In this document: positions 22,754-34,478 of the stretch, piece by piece
Layout: every line of letters begins with the position of its first letter
How positions within the stretch are numbered: the stretch's first letter is position 1
Position numbers and translations under genes: made by a program
DNA from: Heloderma charlesbogerti
Lineage: Eukaryota > Chordata > Lepidosauria > Squamata > Helodermatidae
Assembly (NCBI GenBank): GCA_026122225.1
Contig: JANEZZ010002065.1
Coordinates: 620,001 to 684,000, forward strand
DNA: 64,000 nt
Reading direction: 5' to 3'
The notes under the pieces: model-generated
What the model was told of the DNA's origin: nothing
Seen by the model: only the letters and a program-made list of their open reading frames with translations
Databases searched by the model: none

Positions 22754-25700
22754 TTGGGTTTCAAATTGAAGAATTGTTTATATGAGTGATTTAGGGGTGA
22801 GAATCCTACTTCTAACCTGAGTTGACATAAGCCCGTTTCTTTCTCAGCCACAGTTCAAACAAGCCTGCTATATGTGGATAATGGGCTGCATTAACTGGCA
22901 AGACAATTTGTTCTAATGTTGAAACACTAAAAAAGAAATTGCCTTCTTCGCAAAAATAATAAAACCTAAGTTAGAAAGAACACAAACTCCTGTTTTTGGT
23001 GCTGTGTGTTGTTTCTAGGTGGGCACGCTGCTGCCCAATCACAACAATGCTAATATCCTGGATCTCCCCATTGTTTTGTATGGACAGCTCTCATTTCGAT
23101 CATGGGGGAGAAAAAAAGAAATGGCATCAAAAAGGGCCTGGAAGTTCTGTCTCCAGACAAATGGACTGTCATTCTAGAATTTTCCGATGACTAGGAGCAG
23201 ATTTCCCCTGATTCTGCCCTCCCTTCTCTTTCCAGTGTAATCCTCCTTGCTCATTGATTTCTCCAACATGAACATGGCTGGGAAAATGAAGCAGCTGGCA
23301 CTGCCACACCTTAATTTAAATTAAGGGAATAACTGCATAACCTTAAGCTCTTCCTGCCAGTTGAGATGGGCACTGCCCATTTCAATTCAGGAAGATTAGA
23401 CCTCAATCTAGTGTTTGGCACCAAATTGTCCATCAGACCAATTAAGCTGACTGCCACTGCTCTGGCATAGCTATGAATAATACCCATTTGGGGAAACAAT
23501 GTGTGGAAATGGTCCCATGGATGTGGGGTTTTTGTCATATATTCATGTAACAGGAAGCTCCAAATGGCAGCTGGTTTCCCTCAGAACATATTTTCCTCAG
23601 GCTGTTTGCCTCTTTTACAATCTACTATCCAACAGCTCACTGTACAATTTGCACTCTCTTTTTGCCTAGATTGCTGATTCTCTATTAATTGGGTCTGGAA
23701 CTGGCTAGTGCATCACTGTAAATGTTCTCCATGCCTCCTGCACACTGCATTTATTATGGGCTTTTAGTCACATCTGCTCAATTGTTCAGTCTGTTAAGCC
23801 TAATGCTTGCCATAGACACAAAGTCAGAGAGAGAGAGAGAGAGAGAAGGGAACAACAGAGACAAAGAGAAAGAGAACAATTATAGAATGTCCAGCTGTAA
23901 GGGATGATTTGGATTACTATACTTTCAAATTAAATATGTTTGTATTTTCCTTACAGGATGAGATTAAACTAAGGATCATCATATAAAAGAAGCTACCTTT
24001 AAATGTTAGTCAACCCAGTAAAACAGATTACTGTTTGGTAAGAATCCTTGCAATAAGAGATTCTTTAAAAATAAAAAAAAAAGTTAGTCAGGAGGTGGGG
24101 TGTTTTGCTTTAATGATCTAAATGCAGCCATGCAATGTTTGTCATTTCATAGGCTGAGGATTCAAAGGGATGCAACATTCAGAGCATGAAGAATCATTAA
24201 CTAGCAGCCACATCATCAGAGGGACGTTTTTGCCTGTCAAATGCTTCTTTGAGTTGTGAACTTACTTTGGGGCAAATATTGTTCTTATACAAATTATAAT
24301 ACTGGCAAATGTCTACCAAGAGTTCCAAATGATATCGAAGAAGCAGTTGAAAAACTCTGAGGAAGGAACTGAAGGGAAATTTGGAAACACACATCTTTGT
24401 TACAGTAATAAAATATTGATTATTTATTTTAAAAGCTTATATCCTGCCTATTTCCTTGAGAGGGACCTCAAAGAGGCAAACAGACATAACTAACAATCTT
24501 TAAAACAATCTTTAAAAACCCAAATTAATAAACAATGTCCAGTAGTAGGCAGTAAAATGTGATTACACAGAGATGAAGAAAATATTATTAGAGGGAAAAC
24601 AAAATTTTAACATATTCTTAATTTTGCAACAAATATTGGATTGGTAAATGTTAGATGCTTTCAAATGTTGCTTTCCTAATGTGACTTTAAGGTATACTTT
24701 TCAGAAAGTGTACATCACACAGATCAATTTTAAGGCAATAACACTAATGATCAACTTGCCAATTTCAATGTTTTCATACAACCGCTGAATCCAATAGCAT
24801 GCATAATTTTGAGTGCTGAAAAAGACTGAGCTTTTGCTATAGAGTCTTCTATATTTTTTAAAGCATAAGATGAAATAAATTGCATGTTCAGTAGCCATTT
24901 TGGTGGCTGTGTATGTTTGTGTGTATCCTTACCTTATAAATAGCATTAGTCATAATGTAATCTATACTCACCATGTTTCTTTGAGAAGTTTTTCAAAGGA
25001 ATCAGATATGGAGAAATATAAGGAAATTCAGAATACAATATTGTCTTGGCTTGGATCTGGAGTTAATTTTATTCCAGCAGAAGGGCTCTTCCTTTAGCAG
25101 AGGGTATCAAGATCCAGTGGAGTCACCCCACCAGAAGAAGACAGTGGGGCAGTGATTTTCATCGATTCCCTCCTTTCTCTGTAGCCCCCACATGATCTCA
25201 CACTGTTCTGGAGGTTGCCCCAACCCACTGCAGTAGATTTTTAGGAGTATAGGGTATTGCAGGGGGTGAATCAGTGAAAATCACCTTGCCACCTTTGGCC
25301 TAAGAGATCACCAAGTTGGCGGAGTTCACGCTGCACAACTCTGGACTGAAACCATTAGAATTATGGGTGTACTAATACTGAAAAGCTCTATTTTTTAGGG
25401 ATACACTCTTTTATGTGCATTGGATACACTAATCCTACAGGATGTTGAACTTGGTGTACATAGGAGCTGTTATCCACTGAAATGAAAAATGTTCATTCAA
25501 CCTGCTCAAGAGGACAGGAAAAATGAGGTGACATGGGAAACACTGAGGACCAAAGAAGTAAATCTGATGCAGTTTCTGTGGATAAAACTAAAGGAAATCA
25601 TCACTGCCAGGAAGCAAAAGAGAAACCCTGTCTCATCTTCATATCAGTTCAAGGAACTGGTACAATAGCTATCTACTGAAGAGAACTGGTGTTTTTGCTG

Positions 25701-25774
25701 CCAAAGGAATAACATTTAAAACCATAAAGATTAAAACAAGCAAAATATCAAACATGATAAAACCAACCACAATT
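22754..25774. other. Intergenic DNA with minor repeats
   Basis: A GA microsatellite is at 23825-23847, and a degraded LINE-like 3' end with CTTATATCCTGCC at 24425-24540. A GC-rich repeat at about 25170-25265 is shared with 27040-27170 and 45550-45640. No gene recognised. Confidence 0.45.
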
Positions 25775-26000
25775 AAGGATGTCCATTACTGGGAAATTTG
25801 GGTCTTTTTTGACTCAATGGAGTTCCGTGGTGCTTGCAAGCTGAGCTGTGGGCTTTTCCTCAACCTCTGGGAACTTTTTGTACATTTTTTTTCTGGCAGG
25901 TTCCACAATTTGACAAATTTCTGAGCAATCTGTGCAAATTACAGCCAAATTTGTGCAAACTGCAGGACCTGAGGGGAAAAATGTGTAAAATGCCCAGAAA
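25775..26000. repeat. Partial hAT-type relic related to element I
   Basis: It shares with 14669-15063 the order GACTCAA-GGAGTTC, then GGGAACTT, then TTTGTGCAAACTGCAGGACC and AAAATGCC-AGAAAATCC. The right terminus is missing; the sequence passes directly into the L2 relic, so it is truncated or was inserted and deleted. Confidence 0.6.
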
Positions 26001-26034
26001 ATCCCTACAAGTGAGGTTATCTTCAAAAGGGGCC

Positions 26035-26890
26035 TCTCCCACTGACCTTAATAACTGAGCAGGTTTGTACCAAGATAGGCTGTCCCTCAGATAGCCAGGC
26101 CTTAAGCCATTTAGAGCTTTAAAGGTTAAAACCAAAACTTTGAATCCCCCCCCCAAAAAAAAACAACTGGCAATTAGTGCAGATCTTTCAGTATTGGTGT
26201 GATATGACCATACTATTGTGTACCAGTTAACAGCTTAACTGCTGCATTTTGCACCAAATAAAGCTTCCAGATGCTCTTCAATGGTAGCCCAATGTAGAGC
26301 GCATTTCAATAGTCTAAACAAAATGCAACGAAAGCATAGATAACTGTTGCCAGATCAGAATGGCTCAAGAATATTGCAGCTGGAACTAGGGATGTTGCTC
26401 GATGTTGGCCAAGAATAGTATACTTGAGAATGGCCTATAGCTTTCCAGAACTTTGGGGTCAAGGAAAAAACTCTTTAATAAAGCTCTTATTACTGCCTCC
26501 TTCAAGCAACAGGGAACATGCCCCTTTCACGAGGAGGCATTAATCCCTTAGCCATATGGCCAGTCCTGACCTGGCAGATATTAGCCAGGATGAGGGAGGG
26601 TTGAGCAAACAGGTGGTAGTCTTTACCTCCCCAGTCACCTTATCCACCTCTTTGAGATCCACAAGCTGAAAAGAATCCAAACAGGCCGTTGCCATGGTTA
26701 CATCCACCAGACCTGCTTCAATGTTGGTATCCAAGTCACAGCAAATCTGAGCAACTTTATCCGCAAAAAATGAGGCAAAGTTGTCACAGCAAGCCTCTAA
26801 CTATTCCAACTCCCCTTCTCCATCAGCCTGGTGAAGAAGGCCTTGCACAGCTTGAATAGAACTCAGTTCAAACCCCTCCTATTTATTCAC
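26035..26890 (-). pseudogene. L2 LINE relic, minus strand, internally deleted
   Basis: The minus strand matches the L2 copy at the right edge of this window. Visible are FKVLVLTFKALNGL (from about 26156 downward), then toward higher coordinates NALYIGLPLKS and LVQNAAVKLLTG (26170-26350). Next comes a segment reading as the N-terminal RT region (KEAVIRALLKK, about 26470-26500). The block between these, including the YADD core, is deleted. Several in-frame stops show it is dead. Upstream codons (26540-26734, minus) continue the L2-like frame. Confidence 0.8.
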
Positions 26891-27346
26891 TAAGCGTGTC
26901 AAAACATTTAGCATGCCCAGCTGTTAACGGATGCCAGCATGGATCCAAATTGACCCTTCTGTGAATGTAAAGGTGCCTTCATGCATGGAAAGCACTAGGA
27001 TTCAGCAGAGACTCCCTGCAGGTAGATATCCTCCACTGATGTCCACCTGCAGCTCCCTGAGTCACTTCTCACACTAATCTGGAGATCCTCCAGCTTTCCA
27101 GAACAGATTTTCAGGAGGCATAGGGGGCTGCAGGAGAAGGAGGAATCCCAAAGCTTCCTTCCCCACGCCTTTCTCCAGCATGAGTGGAACTCCACCAAGT
27201 GGATCCATCCCAAAGCCTTCAGTGGCTCAAAGGTAAGGATGTTAGGAATAAGGATTATATTTAATTTGCACGACGTCTGCAGATTAGGTTAAGTGTTCCA
27301 GTCTGCCATTCACATACCTGTGGACTCGGATTATTTTTTTTCCCAC
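26891..27346. other. Intergenic DNA with a shared GC-rich repeat
   Basis: 27040-27170 contains CCAGAACAGATTTTCAGGAG, recurring in diverged form at about 25210 and 45560. No gene recognised. Confidence 0.45.
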
Positions 27347-28317
27347 CCAGTAATTAGGGATGTCAGAGAATTTCGCCACGAATCTCAGGGAGGCCGAATG
27401 CCAGCGCATTCAGCCCCCTGAAATCTGTGGCGAAACGGTCTGCCCCCCGCCGCCCCTCCCCGGGATGGGACTTACCTTGGGCGAATCTTCCTGGCGGCGG
27501 CGGTGGCTCCGGCGGTGGTTCGGCGGCGGTTTGGCGGCAGCCAGTCTTCCGACCAGCTGCCACCACTGCCATTTCCAGTAAAAAAAAACACACACACAAA
27601 CAAAAACGTGATAGGCTACGTAAAGATTTACGTAGCCTATCATGGCTAAATTTTTTAAAAAATACCATGATAGGCTACGTAAATGTTTACTTAGCCTATC
27701 ATGGCTGATTTAAAAGAAAAAAAAAAACACTTGTGTACGCAAATGGCGGCGCCCATGAGCACCGCCATTTGTGTTCCTTATTTTGACACGTCTTACTCTA
27801 TGTAAACATTTACATAGACTAAGACGGCGAAAATAAGGGGAACGCAAATAGCGTAGCGTCTGCGCTATTTGCGTTCCCCTTATTTTCACCGTCTTAGTCT
27901 ACGTAAATGTTTACGTAGACTAAAGTGTGTCAAAATAAGGAACGCAAATGGTGGCGCCCATGGGCGCCGCCATTTGCGTACGCGCGTGTGTTTTTTTTCT
28001 TTTAAATAAGCCGTGATAGGCTAAGTAAACATTTACGTAGCCTATCACAGCTGACAGCAGGGACACAAACAGCGGCGGCTACAGCCGCCGCCATTTGTGG
28101 ACCCGGCCGGCCAGGGTTCGGTGGGGGGAGGGATGGCGCACCAGAATTTCGGGGGGGAGGGATGGAGCGCCTCCCCCCCGGCCAGAATTTTGGGGGGGAG
28201 GGACGAAGCGCCTCCCCCCCCGGCCAGAATTTCGGGGGGAGGGACAGAGCACCTCCCCCCCACCTCGAATCAATTTCGTTAAAAGGTAAGTGACTTTCGT
28301 ACATCCCTACCAGTAAT
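27347..28317. mobile_element. Palindromic hAT-type element A
   Basis: Body 27355-28309, termini TAGGGATGT and ACATCCCTA, perfect 8-bp TSD CCAGTAAT (27347-27354, 28310-28317). The left terminal arm is type beta (27355-27600) and the right arm type alpha (28100-28309). The interior is a palindrome of palindromes centred near 27860. Outward on each side come a TCTTAGTCTACGTAAA-type hairpin (27795-27830; 27890-27925), a GCAAATGGCGGC hairpin (27738-27774; 27941-27980) and a TGATAGGCTACGTAAA hairpin (27665-27705; 28011-28053). The centre is a GCGCTATTTGCGTTCCCC stem (27836-27881). An extra hairpin lies on each flank (27608-27645 and 28060-28102). No transposase is encoded; a relative must supply it. 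Confidence 0.9.
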
Positions 28318-29583
28318 ATATGAAAATAAATTCAAAGCAAGTTACAGTTGAAGCAACTTTCTTATAAATTTAGTAGTGGGTGGAGGGAAAAATGGAGGGA
28401 AAGCCTCTTTCCTTGGAAGACACAGGCAATCTCCCAGCCCGCAAACACTGGGGAATGCCCATGAAAGGACCCCAAGTCCTTATATGGATATTCCAGGAAG
28501 TATACCAACACGTGAGACTTCATTCTGTAAAATGCACACACACACTTCTCAGTGTGTATGAGTAAACACAATACTGCCCCCCACTACTACATTTCAGAAA
28601 TTGGGCAGGGGGAGCCACATGTCTGTGGAATCCTCTTGACTAGCAGATGCTGGTCCAGCATGGATTCACAGACTGGATTGCAAGAAATCCAGACTCATTT
28701 GAGTCCATTGCAGGTTTCTCTGGCATCTCAACTCCAAGGATGCTTTTCAAGAGATGGGCAGTGAGTTTATGCACTGTTCTTTACTGCAGCAGCTTGTAGT
28801 ATTCAGCCATTAAAGAGGCCAATTGTACATTGACATAATACTTATTTCAGCGTTTCACTCTTGGAAACAATGGGGGGGGGGTCCTAATGGGATTCATCTT
28901 GTTATTGCTCCTACATTAAATGCTTCTAATTTAGATGCTTTTCAAATGCAAGACAGAACCAAAAGACCCCAGAAGGTCTAATTTATTAAAGGTGGAATAG
29001 TTAAGATAAGTGCTTTCATACAGCTCAAACACCACAACTCTTATACAAAACGCATGCCTCAGAAAACCAGAAGGCCAGGTGCGCCCTAAGTTGAGAGGCT
29101 TACAGGTCTTAAGTAGCTCATGTAAAGGGAAATGATTACAAGGAGAAGGATTAATAGCAAAGAAGTGAAGCATAAGAAACTTAGTATTGGCGTTTGTAAA
29201 ATAATGCCCTAACCCCGGCGCCAGCTTGTCTGGCTGAAAGGGGGGGGCTATTGCAGGTGGGGGGGGGAGAGGACATAGGGGCCTCTCACTGGTGCACCCC
29301 AGTGACACCACCATGCAAGGAAGGGTAGGCTAAGTTGCCTTAAACTCAGCCCCCTTCCCAATCTCAGCTCTCTGGCTCAACGCAGCTGGAGAGATCCTCC
29401 TGGAAGCGACGAGGGACACCTGCCTACTGGAGACCGGCTTCGTCGCTCCCAGTCGCCTGGACTCAGTGCACAGCCAGCGCGCCCAATCTGTTGCACTTCC
29501 CTCCAGGGGCACCAGTGCTAGTTTCTGCAGCACCCGCGCCCCTCGCCTCCTTGCGTGCCGGCGGGCGCGGCTCCTCTTCCCGC
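28318..29583. other. Intergenic DNA; GC-rich CpG stretch at its right end
   Basis: 28318-29320 shows no gene. 29330-29583 is CpG-rich (TGCCGGCGGGCGCGGC near 29556) with a 67-codon minus-strand frame that I cannot assign. It could be part of a CpG island or an unrecognised repeat. Confidence 0.4.
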
Positions 29584-30382
29584 TAGGGATGTACGAAAGG
29601 TACTTACCTTTCAGGGATTATGCTGATGGTGCAGGGGGAGTCGTTCCGTCCCTCCCCCCAGAATCCTCACAGGGGGGGATGCGTTCCGTTCCTCCCCCCC
29701 CCCGGAATTCTGGCCAGCCGGCTGTGCTCTGCAGCGATTCTGCAGAGCCGCCGGCCGGCTCTGCCAGCAGCCAGACATCCGGCCGCTGGCTAGCAGGGAC
29801 GCAAATGGCGGCGGCCGTAGCCGCTGCCGTTTGCATCCCTGCAGTCAGCCGTGATAGGCTACGCAAATCTTTACGTAGCCTATCACGGCTGATTTTAAAA
29901 AAAACGCGCATACGCAAATGGTGGCGGCCATGGCCGCCGCCATTTGCATTCCTTATTTTGGCACGTCTTAGTCTACGTAAACATTACATAGACTAAGACG
30001 GCGAAAATAAGGGGAACGCAAATAGCGTAGCGTCTACGCTATTTGCATTCCCCTTATTTTCGCCGTCTTAGTCTACGTAAATGTTTACGTAGACTAATAC
30101 GTGCCAAAATAAGGAACGCATTTGCATACACACGTTTGTTTGTTTTAAATCAGCCATGATAGGCTATGTAAAATTTACGTAGCCTATCACTGCTGACTGC
30201 AGGGACGCAAACGGCGGCAGCTATGGCCGCCGCCATTTGCGGAGCTGGAAGGCCAGGATTCAGGGGAGGGAGGGACGGAGCACCTCCCTCCCGGCCTGAA
30301 TTTCAGGGGGAAGGGACGGAGCACCTCCCCCCCACCGCGAATGTCACTATTCGAAAAGGTAAGTGACTTTCGTACATCCCTA
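29584..30382. mobile_element. Palindromic hAT-type element B
   Basis: Termini TAGGGATGTACGAAAG (29584) and CTTTCGTACATCCCTA (30382), with both arms of type alpha. No matching 8-bp flanks (CTTCCCGC against GGGGGGAG), so one end has been rearranged. The mirror centre is near 30033. Hairpins run left to right as GGCGGCGG (29803-29840), ATAGGCTACG (29848-29890), GGCGGC (29912-29950), TAGTCTACGTAAA (29965-30003), core (30012-30058), TAGTCTACG (30066-30104), ATAGGCTA (30153-30195) and GGCGGC (30201-30240). The right-hand partner of the 29912 hairpin is missing: at 30115-30135 only its base (GCATTTGCAT) remains. Confidence 0.8.
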
Positions 30383-30745
30383 GGGGGGAGGCACTTGGTC
30401 CCTCCCCTCGGAATCCTGCCCGGCCAGCTCACCTCTGCGGGGGTTCCACGGAGCCGCCGGCCAACTCTGCCCGCAGCCGGACATCCGGCCACTGGGCGGC
30501 ATGGACGCAAATGGCAGCGGCTGTAGCTGCCACCATTTGCGTACGTGTTTTTTTTTACTTTGCTGTGATAGGCTACGTAAATATTTATGTACCCTATCAC
30601 GGTTAGGTACAGGGACGCAAACAGCAGCAGCTATGGCCACCGCCATTTGCGTCCCTGCTGCCAAATGGCCAGATATTTACGTAGGTAGAATGGCAAAAAA
30701 TAGCGAACGCAAATGGCGGCCGCCGTAGCCACCACCATTTGTGTA
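30383..30745. mobile_element. Partial palindromic hAT-type copy
   Basis: It begins directly after element B with interior alpha-arm sequence (GGGGGGAGG, then CCTCGGAATCCTGCCCGGCC) but without the TAGGGATG terminus. It then shows a GGCAGCGGC hairpin (30507-30545), an ATAGGCTACGTAAA hairpin (30562-30605) and two further GGCGGC hairpins (30612-30653; 30708-30745). It has lost both ends, so a deletion or recombination joined it to B. Confidence 0.65.
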
Positions 30746-31249
30746 TGCTGCACCCAGCCGCGGCCAGCCAGGTGACCAACTGCCGCCCCCACCACCACCA
30801 ACCCTCTGCTGCCGCCCCCACAACTGCCACCGCCGCAACTGCCGCCCTCACTGCTGGCCCCGCTGCCACCGCACCTTCCACCGCCCCCACTGCCACTGCA
30901 CCTGCCACCCCTGCCGCCGCACCTGCCGCTGCACCCGCCTCGCCGCACCTTCCGCCCCCACTGCCACACCTTCCACCGCAGCCACACCCACCACCACACC
31001 TGCCGCCACTGCCACCACTGCCACCGCACTTTCCGCCGCTGCCCCCGCCGCCCCCGCCGCCTGGTCGAGCAGGCGTTGGTCGATTTGTAGATGATCCGAC
31101 ATCGTTGGCTGGGGATGACTATATTGTGGTCCTCGATGCTCCCGAGAATCAAGCGGAGGGCGCAGAGTAATGCTGCCATGGAACGGGCTCAGCGGAAGGT
31201 GAACAGAGAACTGCCACGGGTGCTGTCAGAACATGGCAATGAGTGCATC
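30746..31249. other. GC-rich (CCR)n-type segment of unknown origin
   Basis: 30770-31070 is a degenerate CCG/CCA/CTG triplet array (the plus strand reads Pro/Thr/Ala-rich, the minus strand Gly/Trp/Gln-rich). It is followed by a non-repetitive 180 bp ending at the insertion point of element C. The plus-strand frame ends in a unique acidic tail (DDPTSLAGDDYIVVLDAPEN, about 31090-31149). I do not recognise it; it may be low-complexity DNA rather than a gene. Confidence 0.45.
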
Positions 31250-32194
31250 TAGGGATGTCAGAGAAGTCTGCCACGGATCTTGGTGAGGCCAAATGCCACC
31301 CCCCCACCCCCCTGTGGATCCCCCCCGGGACGAGACTTACCTGGGGTGGATCTTCCGGGCGGAGGCGGCTCTGGTGGCGGCTGCAGCGGCGGCGGCTGGT
31401 CTTCCGACCAGTTGCCGCCGCCGCCATTTGCAGTCTTGTTAAAAAAAAAAAAGACGTGATAGGCTACATAAAGATTTACGTAGCCTATCACGGCTGGGTT
31501 AAAAAACAAAAAAACGTGACGTGAAAGGCTACGTAAATCTTTACATAGCCTATCATGCCTGGGTCATGAAAAAACACCGCGTACGCAAATGGCGGCGGCT
31601 ACAGCCACCGCCATTTGCGTTCCTTATTTTTTGCCGTCTTAGTCTACGTAAATATTTACGTAGACTATGATGGTGAAAATAAAGGGGAACGCAAATAGTG
31701 TAGCGGGCGCTATTTGCGTCCCTTTTTGATTTGCCGTTTTAGCCTATGTAAAGATTTACGTAGGCTAAAACGGTGAATCAAAAAGGGATACAAATAGCTC
31801 CCGCTACACTATTTGCGTTCCCGTTTATTTTCGCTGTCATAGTCTACGCAAATATTTACGTAGATTCAGACGGCCAAAAATAAGGAACGCAAATGGCGGC
31901 GGCCATAGCCGCCGCCATTTGCGTACGAGGTTTTGTTTTGTTTTTTCCCAGAGCCCTCCGTGGCCAGAAATCTGGCTGTGGATGGCTCTGGGCTGGGCTG
32001 GGCTGGGCTGAGCCTGGCTGGCTGCTCCGCGGAGCGGCCGCGGAGCACAGCCGGCCATCGAGGATTCCGGGGGGGAGGAACGGAGCGCCTCCCCCCCCAT
32101 TGAGGATTCCGGGGGGAGGGACGGAACGCCTCCCCCCCCACCATCAACATAATCCGCGAAAGGTAAGTCACTTTCGTACATCCCTAGGTGCATC
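31242..32194. mobile_element. Palindromic hAT-type element C
   Basis: Body 31250-32186, TAGGGATGT/ACATCCCTA termini, near-perfect TSD AGTGCATC/GGTGCATC (7 of 8). Left arm beta, right arm alpha. The mirror centre is near 31754, here a TTTAGCCTAxGTAAA hairpin (31738-31772). It is flanked by GCGCTATTTG stems, then TAGTCTACG hairpins (31636-31672; 31837-31870) and GGCGGCGGC hairpins (31580-31620; 31884-31925). Two ATAGGCTACG hairpins occur only on the left (31455-31490; 31518-31556). It interrupts the segment 30746-31249 / 32195 onward. Confidence 0.88.
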
Positions 32195-33631
32195 AACCAC
32201 CAGGGAATTCTGTGGACCAGAATCCACAGGGAACGTGTGAATCCAACGTAGGGAACTACATATTTTTGTCCGATCTGCAAAGGGGCCTGCAGGAACTTCT
32301 TCTGCGCAGCTGGGGGGAGTTTCACAAGCAATAGGCTCGTGACTCCTGTGGAGGCTAGGACGGGCAAAACATGAAAGGGAGTAGGGATGGTCTGCATGCA
32401 GAGGTGACAAGTGACAGGTGATGCCTGAGGCCCCCCGAACAGGTTGTGCAGCTCGGCAGGGGGATAAGGGATGCCTGGGAGACCAACCCTACTCACTCAC
32501 CCCAGTGTTGTGCAGCACCGGGTCGGGGGTGACACCAGAAGGTCTACCTCCCCCAGAAGGGGCAGTCCGGAGGGGCAGCGAGATCGATGCCACCCCTCAG
32601 GCTGGGTGTGCTTTCGCCCAAGAAATGCCAGCTAGCCGCTGACACAGTTAGATGCCCGTCCTAGTTACCCCTTTGCAGGTATTTCAATAAATGTGGCCCA
32701 ATTTTCAACCCAAGCTTGTTGTCTGCATCTTCTTTAGCCCATCTCCACTCGCAATATGCTAATTGTCTTATTTCAACCCCAGTTCTGAAATAATCTAATT
32801 CAAAATTCAGAACAGGTTGATTGGTGTCAGAATAACATCTCGGTAAAGCATCTTAGCTTTCTATAAGAAAACATGTGTTTCCCTTGTGTGCAGCTTCATT
32901 TATAAGTTGCATGTTTAAAAAAGAAAAAAGCAGATGTTTTATTTGGGGAATTGTCAGCAATAGTGATTTATTTCATGTGAAACAGTTAATAAATTAAAAT
33001 TTAGGGAGCAAGATAACTGTACTCAAAAGAGCTTTTGGAACAAGATGTGGAAACAGTCTAGTAGCTCCTATTACTACTTTTTTGTCGAATTAGATAATTA
33101 ACAGGTGAAATGAGAAGATCTGGTATTGATTAGCTCTTGGAAAACAGTCCCCAAACAAGAACGGTAATGTCAGACCATTTTGTAATGCGATCAGCCAGGT
33201 CACCTTTGAAAAATTGGCAGCTGCATAACATAAATAAGCTATGATACCTTAGCATTTTCTGCATTCTCTAGGGAACCTAGCAAATATGAAATGGCATCAT
33301 TTATCAGCAGGAAAATTGAGATGCAATTCAAAGGGATTATGCAAGTGAAGTGGAAAGATGCATGCTTCATGGTGCATGCTTTCTATAAAAAAAAAAAAAT
33401 CAGCCCAATCCACAAGAATATTTTCCTGCATGGACCACACTGAAATGAACTGGAAGTGCAGCTCTTGTACAACTCCAATTTATTTCAGGGGGGCTTTTGT
33501 AGAACAATATTGTGCCCAATACTTACAATTCTGGCCTGAAACATGGGGCAACTTCCAACACCTATAAATATTAGTCTCTGTGCATATTCTTATATATTTT
33601 CCCAAGTGGTGGGAGAAATCTAAAGGCAGCA
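32195..33631. other. Flanking DNA, no gene recognised
   Basis: 32195-32640 is the continuation of the segment split by element C; it is GC-moderate, with short open frames on both strands and no recognisable domain. 32641-33631 is AT-rich and unremarkable. Confidence 0.4.
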
Positions 33632-33639
33632 CTACAGGG

Positions 33640-34478
33640 TAGGGATATACGAAAGTCACTTACTTTTCCGAGGATTATGTTCATGGGGGGGGAGGCAATC
33701 CAGTCCTCCCCCCGGAATACTCGACAGCTGGCTGTGCTCTGCAGCGGCTCTGTGGAGCAGCCTGCCAGGCCCAGGCCAGAGCCATCCGCAGCCGGATTTC
33801 TGGCCGCGGAGGGCTCTGGGTAAAAAAAAAAACCGCATACGCAAATGGCGGCGGCTACGGCCACCACCATTTGCGTTCCTTATTTTTCGCATCTTAGTCT
33901 ACGTAAATCTTTACATAGACTATTACGGCGAAAAGAAATGGGAAATCAAATAGCATAGTGGGCGCTATTTGTGTCCCTTTTTGATTCGCCGCTTTAGCCT
34001 ACGTAAATATTTACGTAGGCTAAAACGGCGAATCAAAAAGGAACGCAAATAGCCCCCACTACGCTATTTGATTTCCCCTTTATTTTCGCCGTAATAGTCT
34101 ACGTAAAGATTTACGTAGACTAAGACAACGAAATATAAGGAACACAAATGGCGGCGGCCTTAGCCGCCGCCATTTGCGTACATATTTTTTTTTTAACCCA
34201 GACGTGATAGGCTACGTAAGTCTTTACGTAGCCTATCACGTTTGAATACAGGTATGCATTTGCGTCCCTGCTACCCAGCAGCTGGATGTCTGGCTGCTGG
34301 CAGAGCTGGCCGGTGGCTCTGCGGAATCCTCGCAGAGCGGAGCCGGCCGGGCAGGACTCTGGGGGGAGGGACGGAGCGCCTCCTTCCCCATCGAGGATTC
34401 CGGGGGAAGGGATGGAGCACCTCCCCTCCCACGGCGAAGCAGATCCGTGAAAAGGTAAGTGACTTTTGTACATCCCTA
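33640..34478. mobile_element. Palindromic hAT-type element D
   Basis: TAGGGATATACG start and TTTTGTACATCCCTA end, both arms type alpha. No clear TSD (CTACAGGG against TTCCTATG). The mirror centre is at 34009 in a TTTAGCCTACGTAAATA hairpin (33990-34030) framed by GATTCGCC/GGCGAATC. Further out lie TAGTCTACG hairpins (33894-33930; 34092-34128) and GGCGGCGGC hairpins (33842-33876; 34145-34180). An ATAGGCTACG hairpin occurs on the right only (34204-34241). Confidence 0.85.

Noticed and set aside
27600..28055. CRISPR-like regular spacing of similar units
   Set aside because: The units are self-complementary, differ in length and class, sit in a vertebrate genome within TSD-bounded elements, and the spacers are not unique.
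27360..28304. Open frames rich in Pro, Gly and Arg in the palindromic elements (also near 29466-30908, 35887-37214, 42179-42748)
   Set aside because: They are by-products of GC-rich inverted repeats, exist on both strands and in mirror form, and lack any transposase motif.
29330..29583. CpG-island promoter of a host gene
   Set aside because: GC-rich and CpG-containing but short, with no exon or conserved promoter element recognisable; kept only as a note.
30770..31070. Proline-rich protein gene in the CCR triplet array
   Set aside because: The degenerate triplet repeat is open in several frames on both strands; no start context, splice sites or homology are visible.
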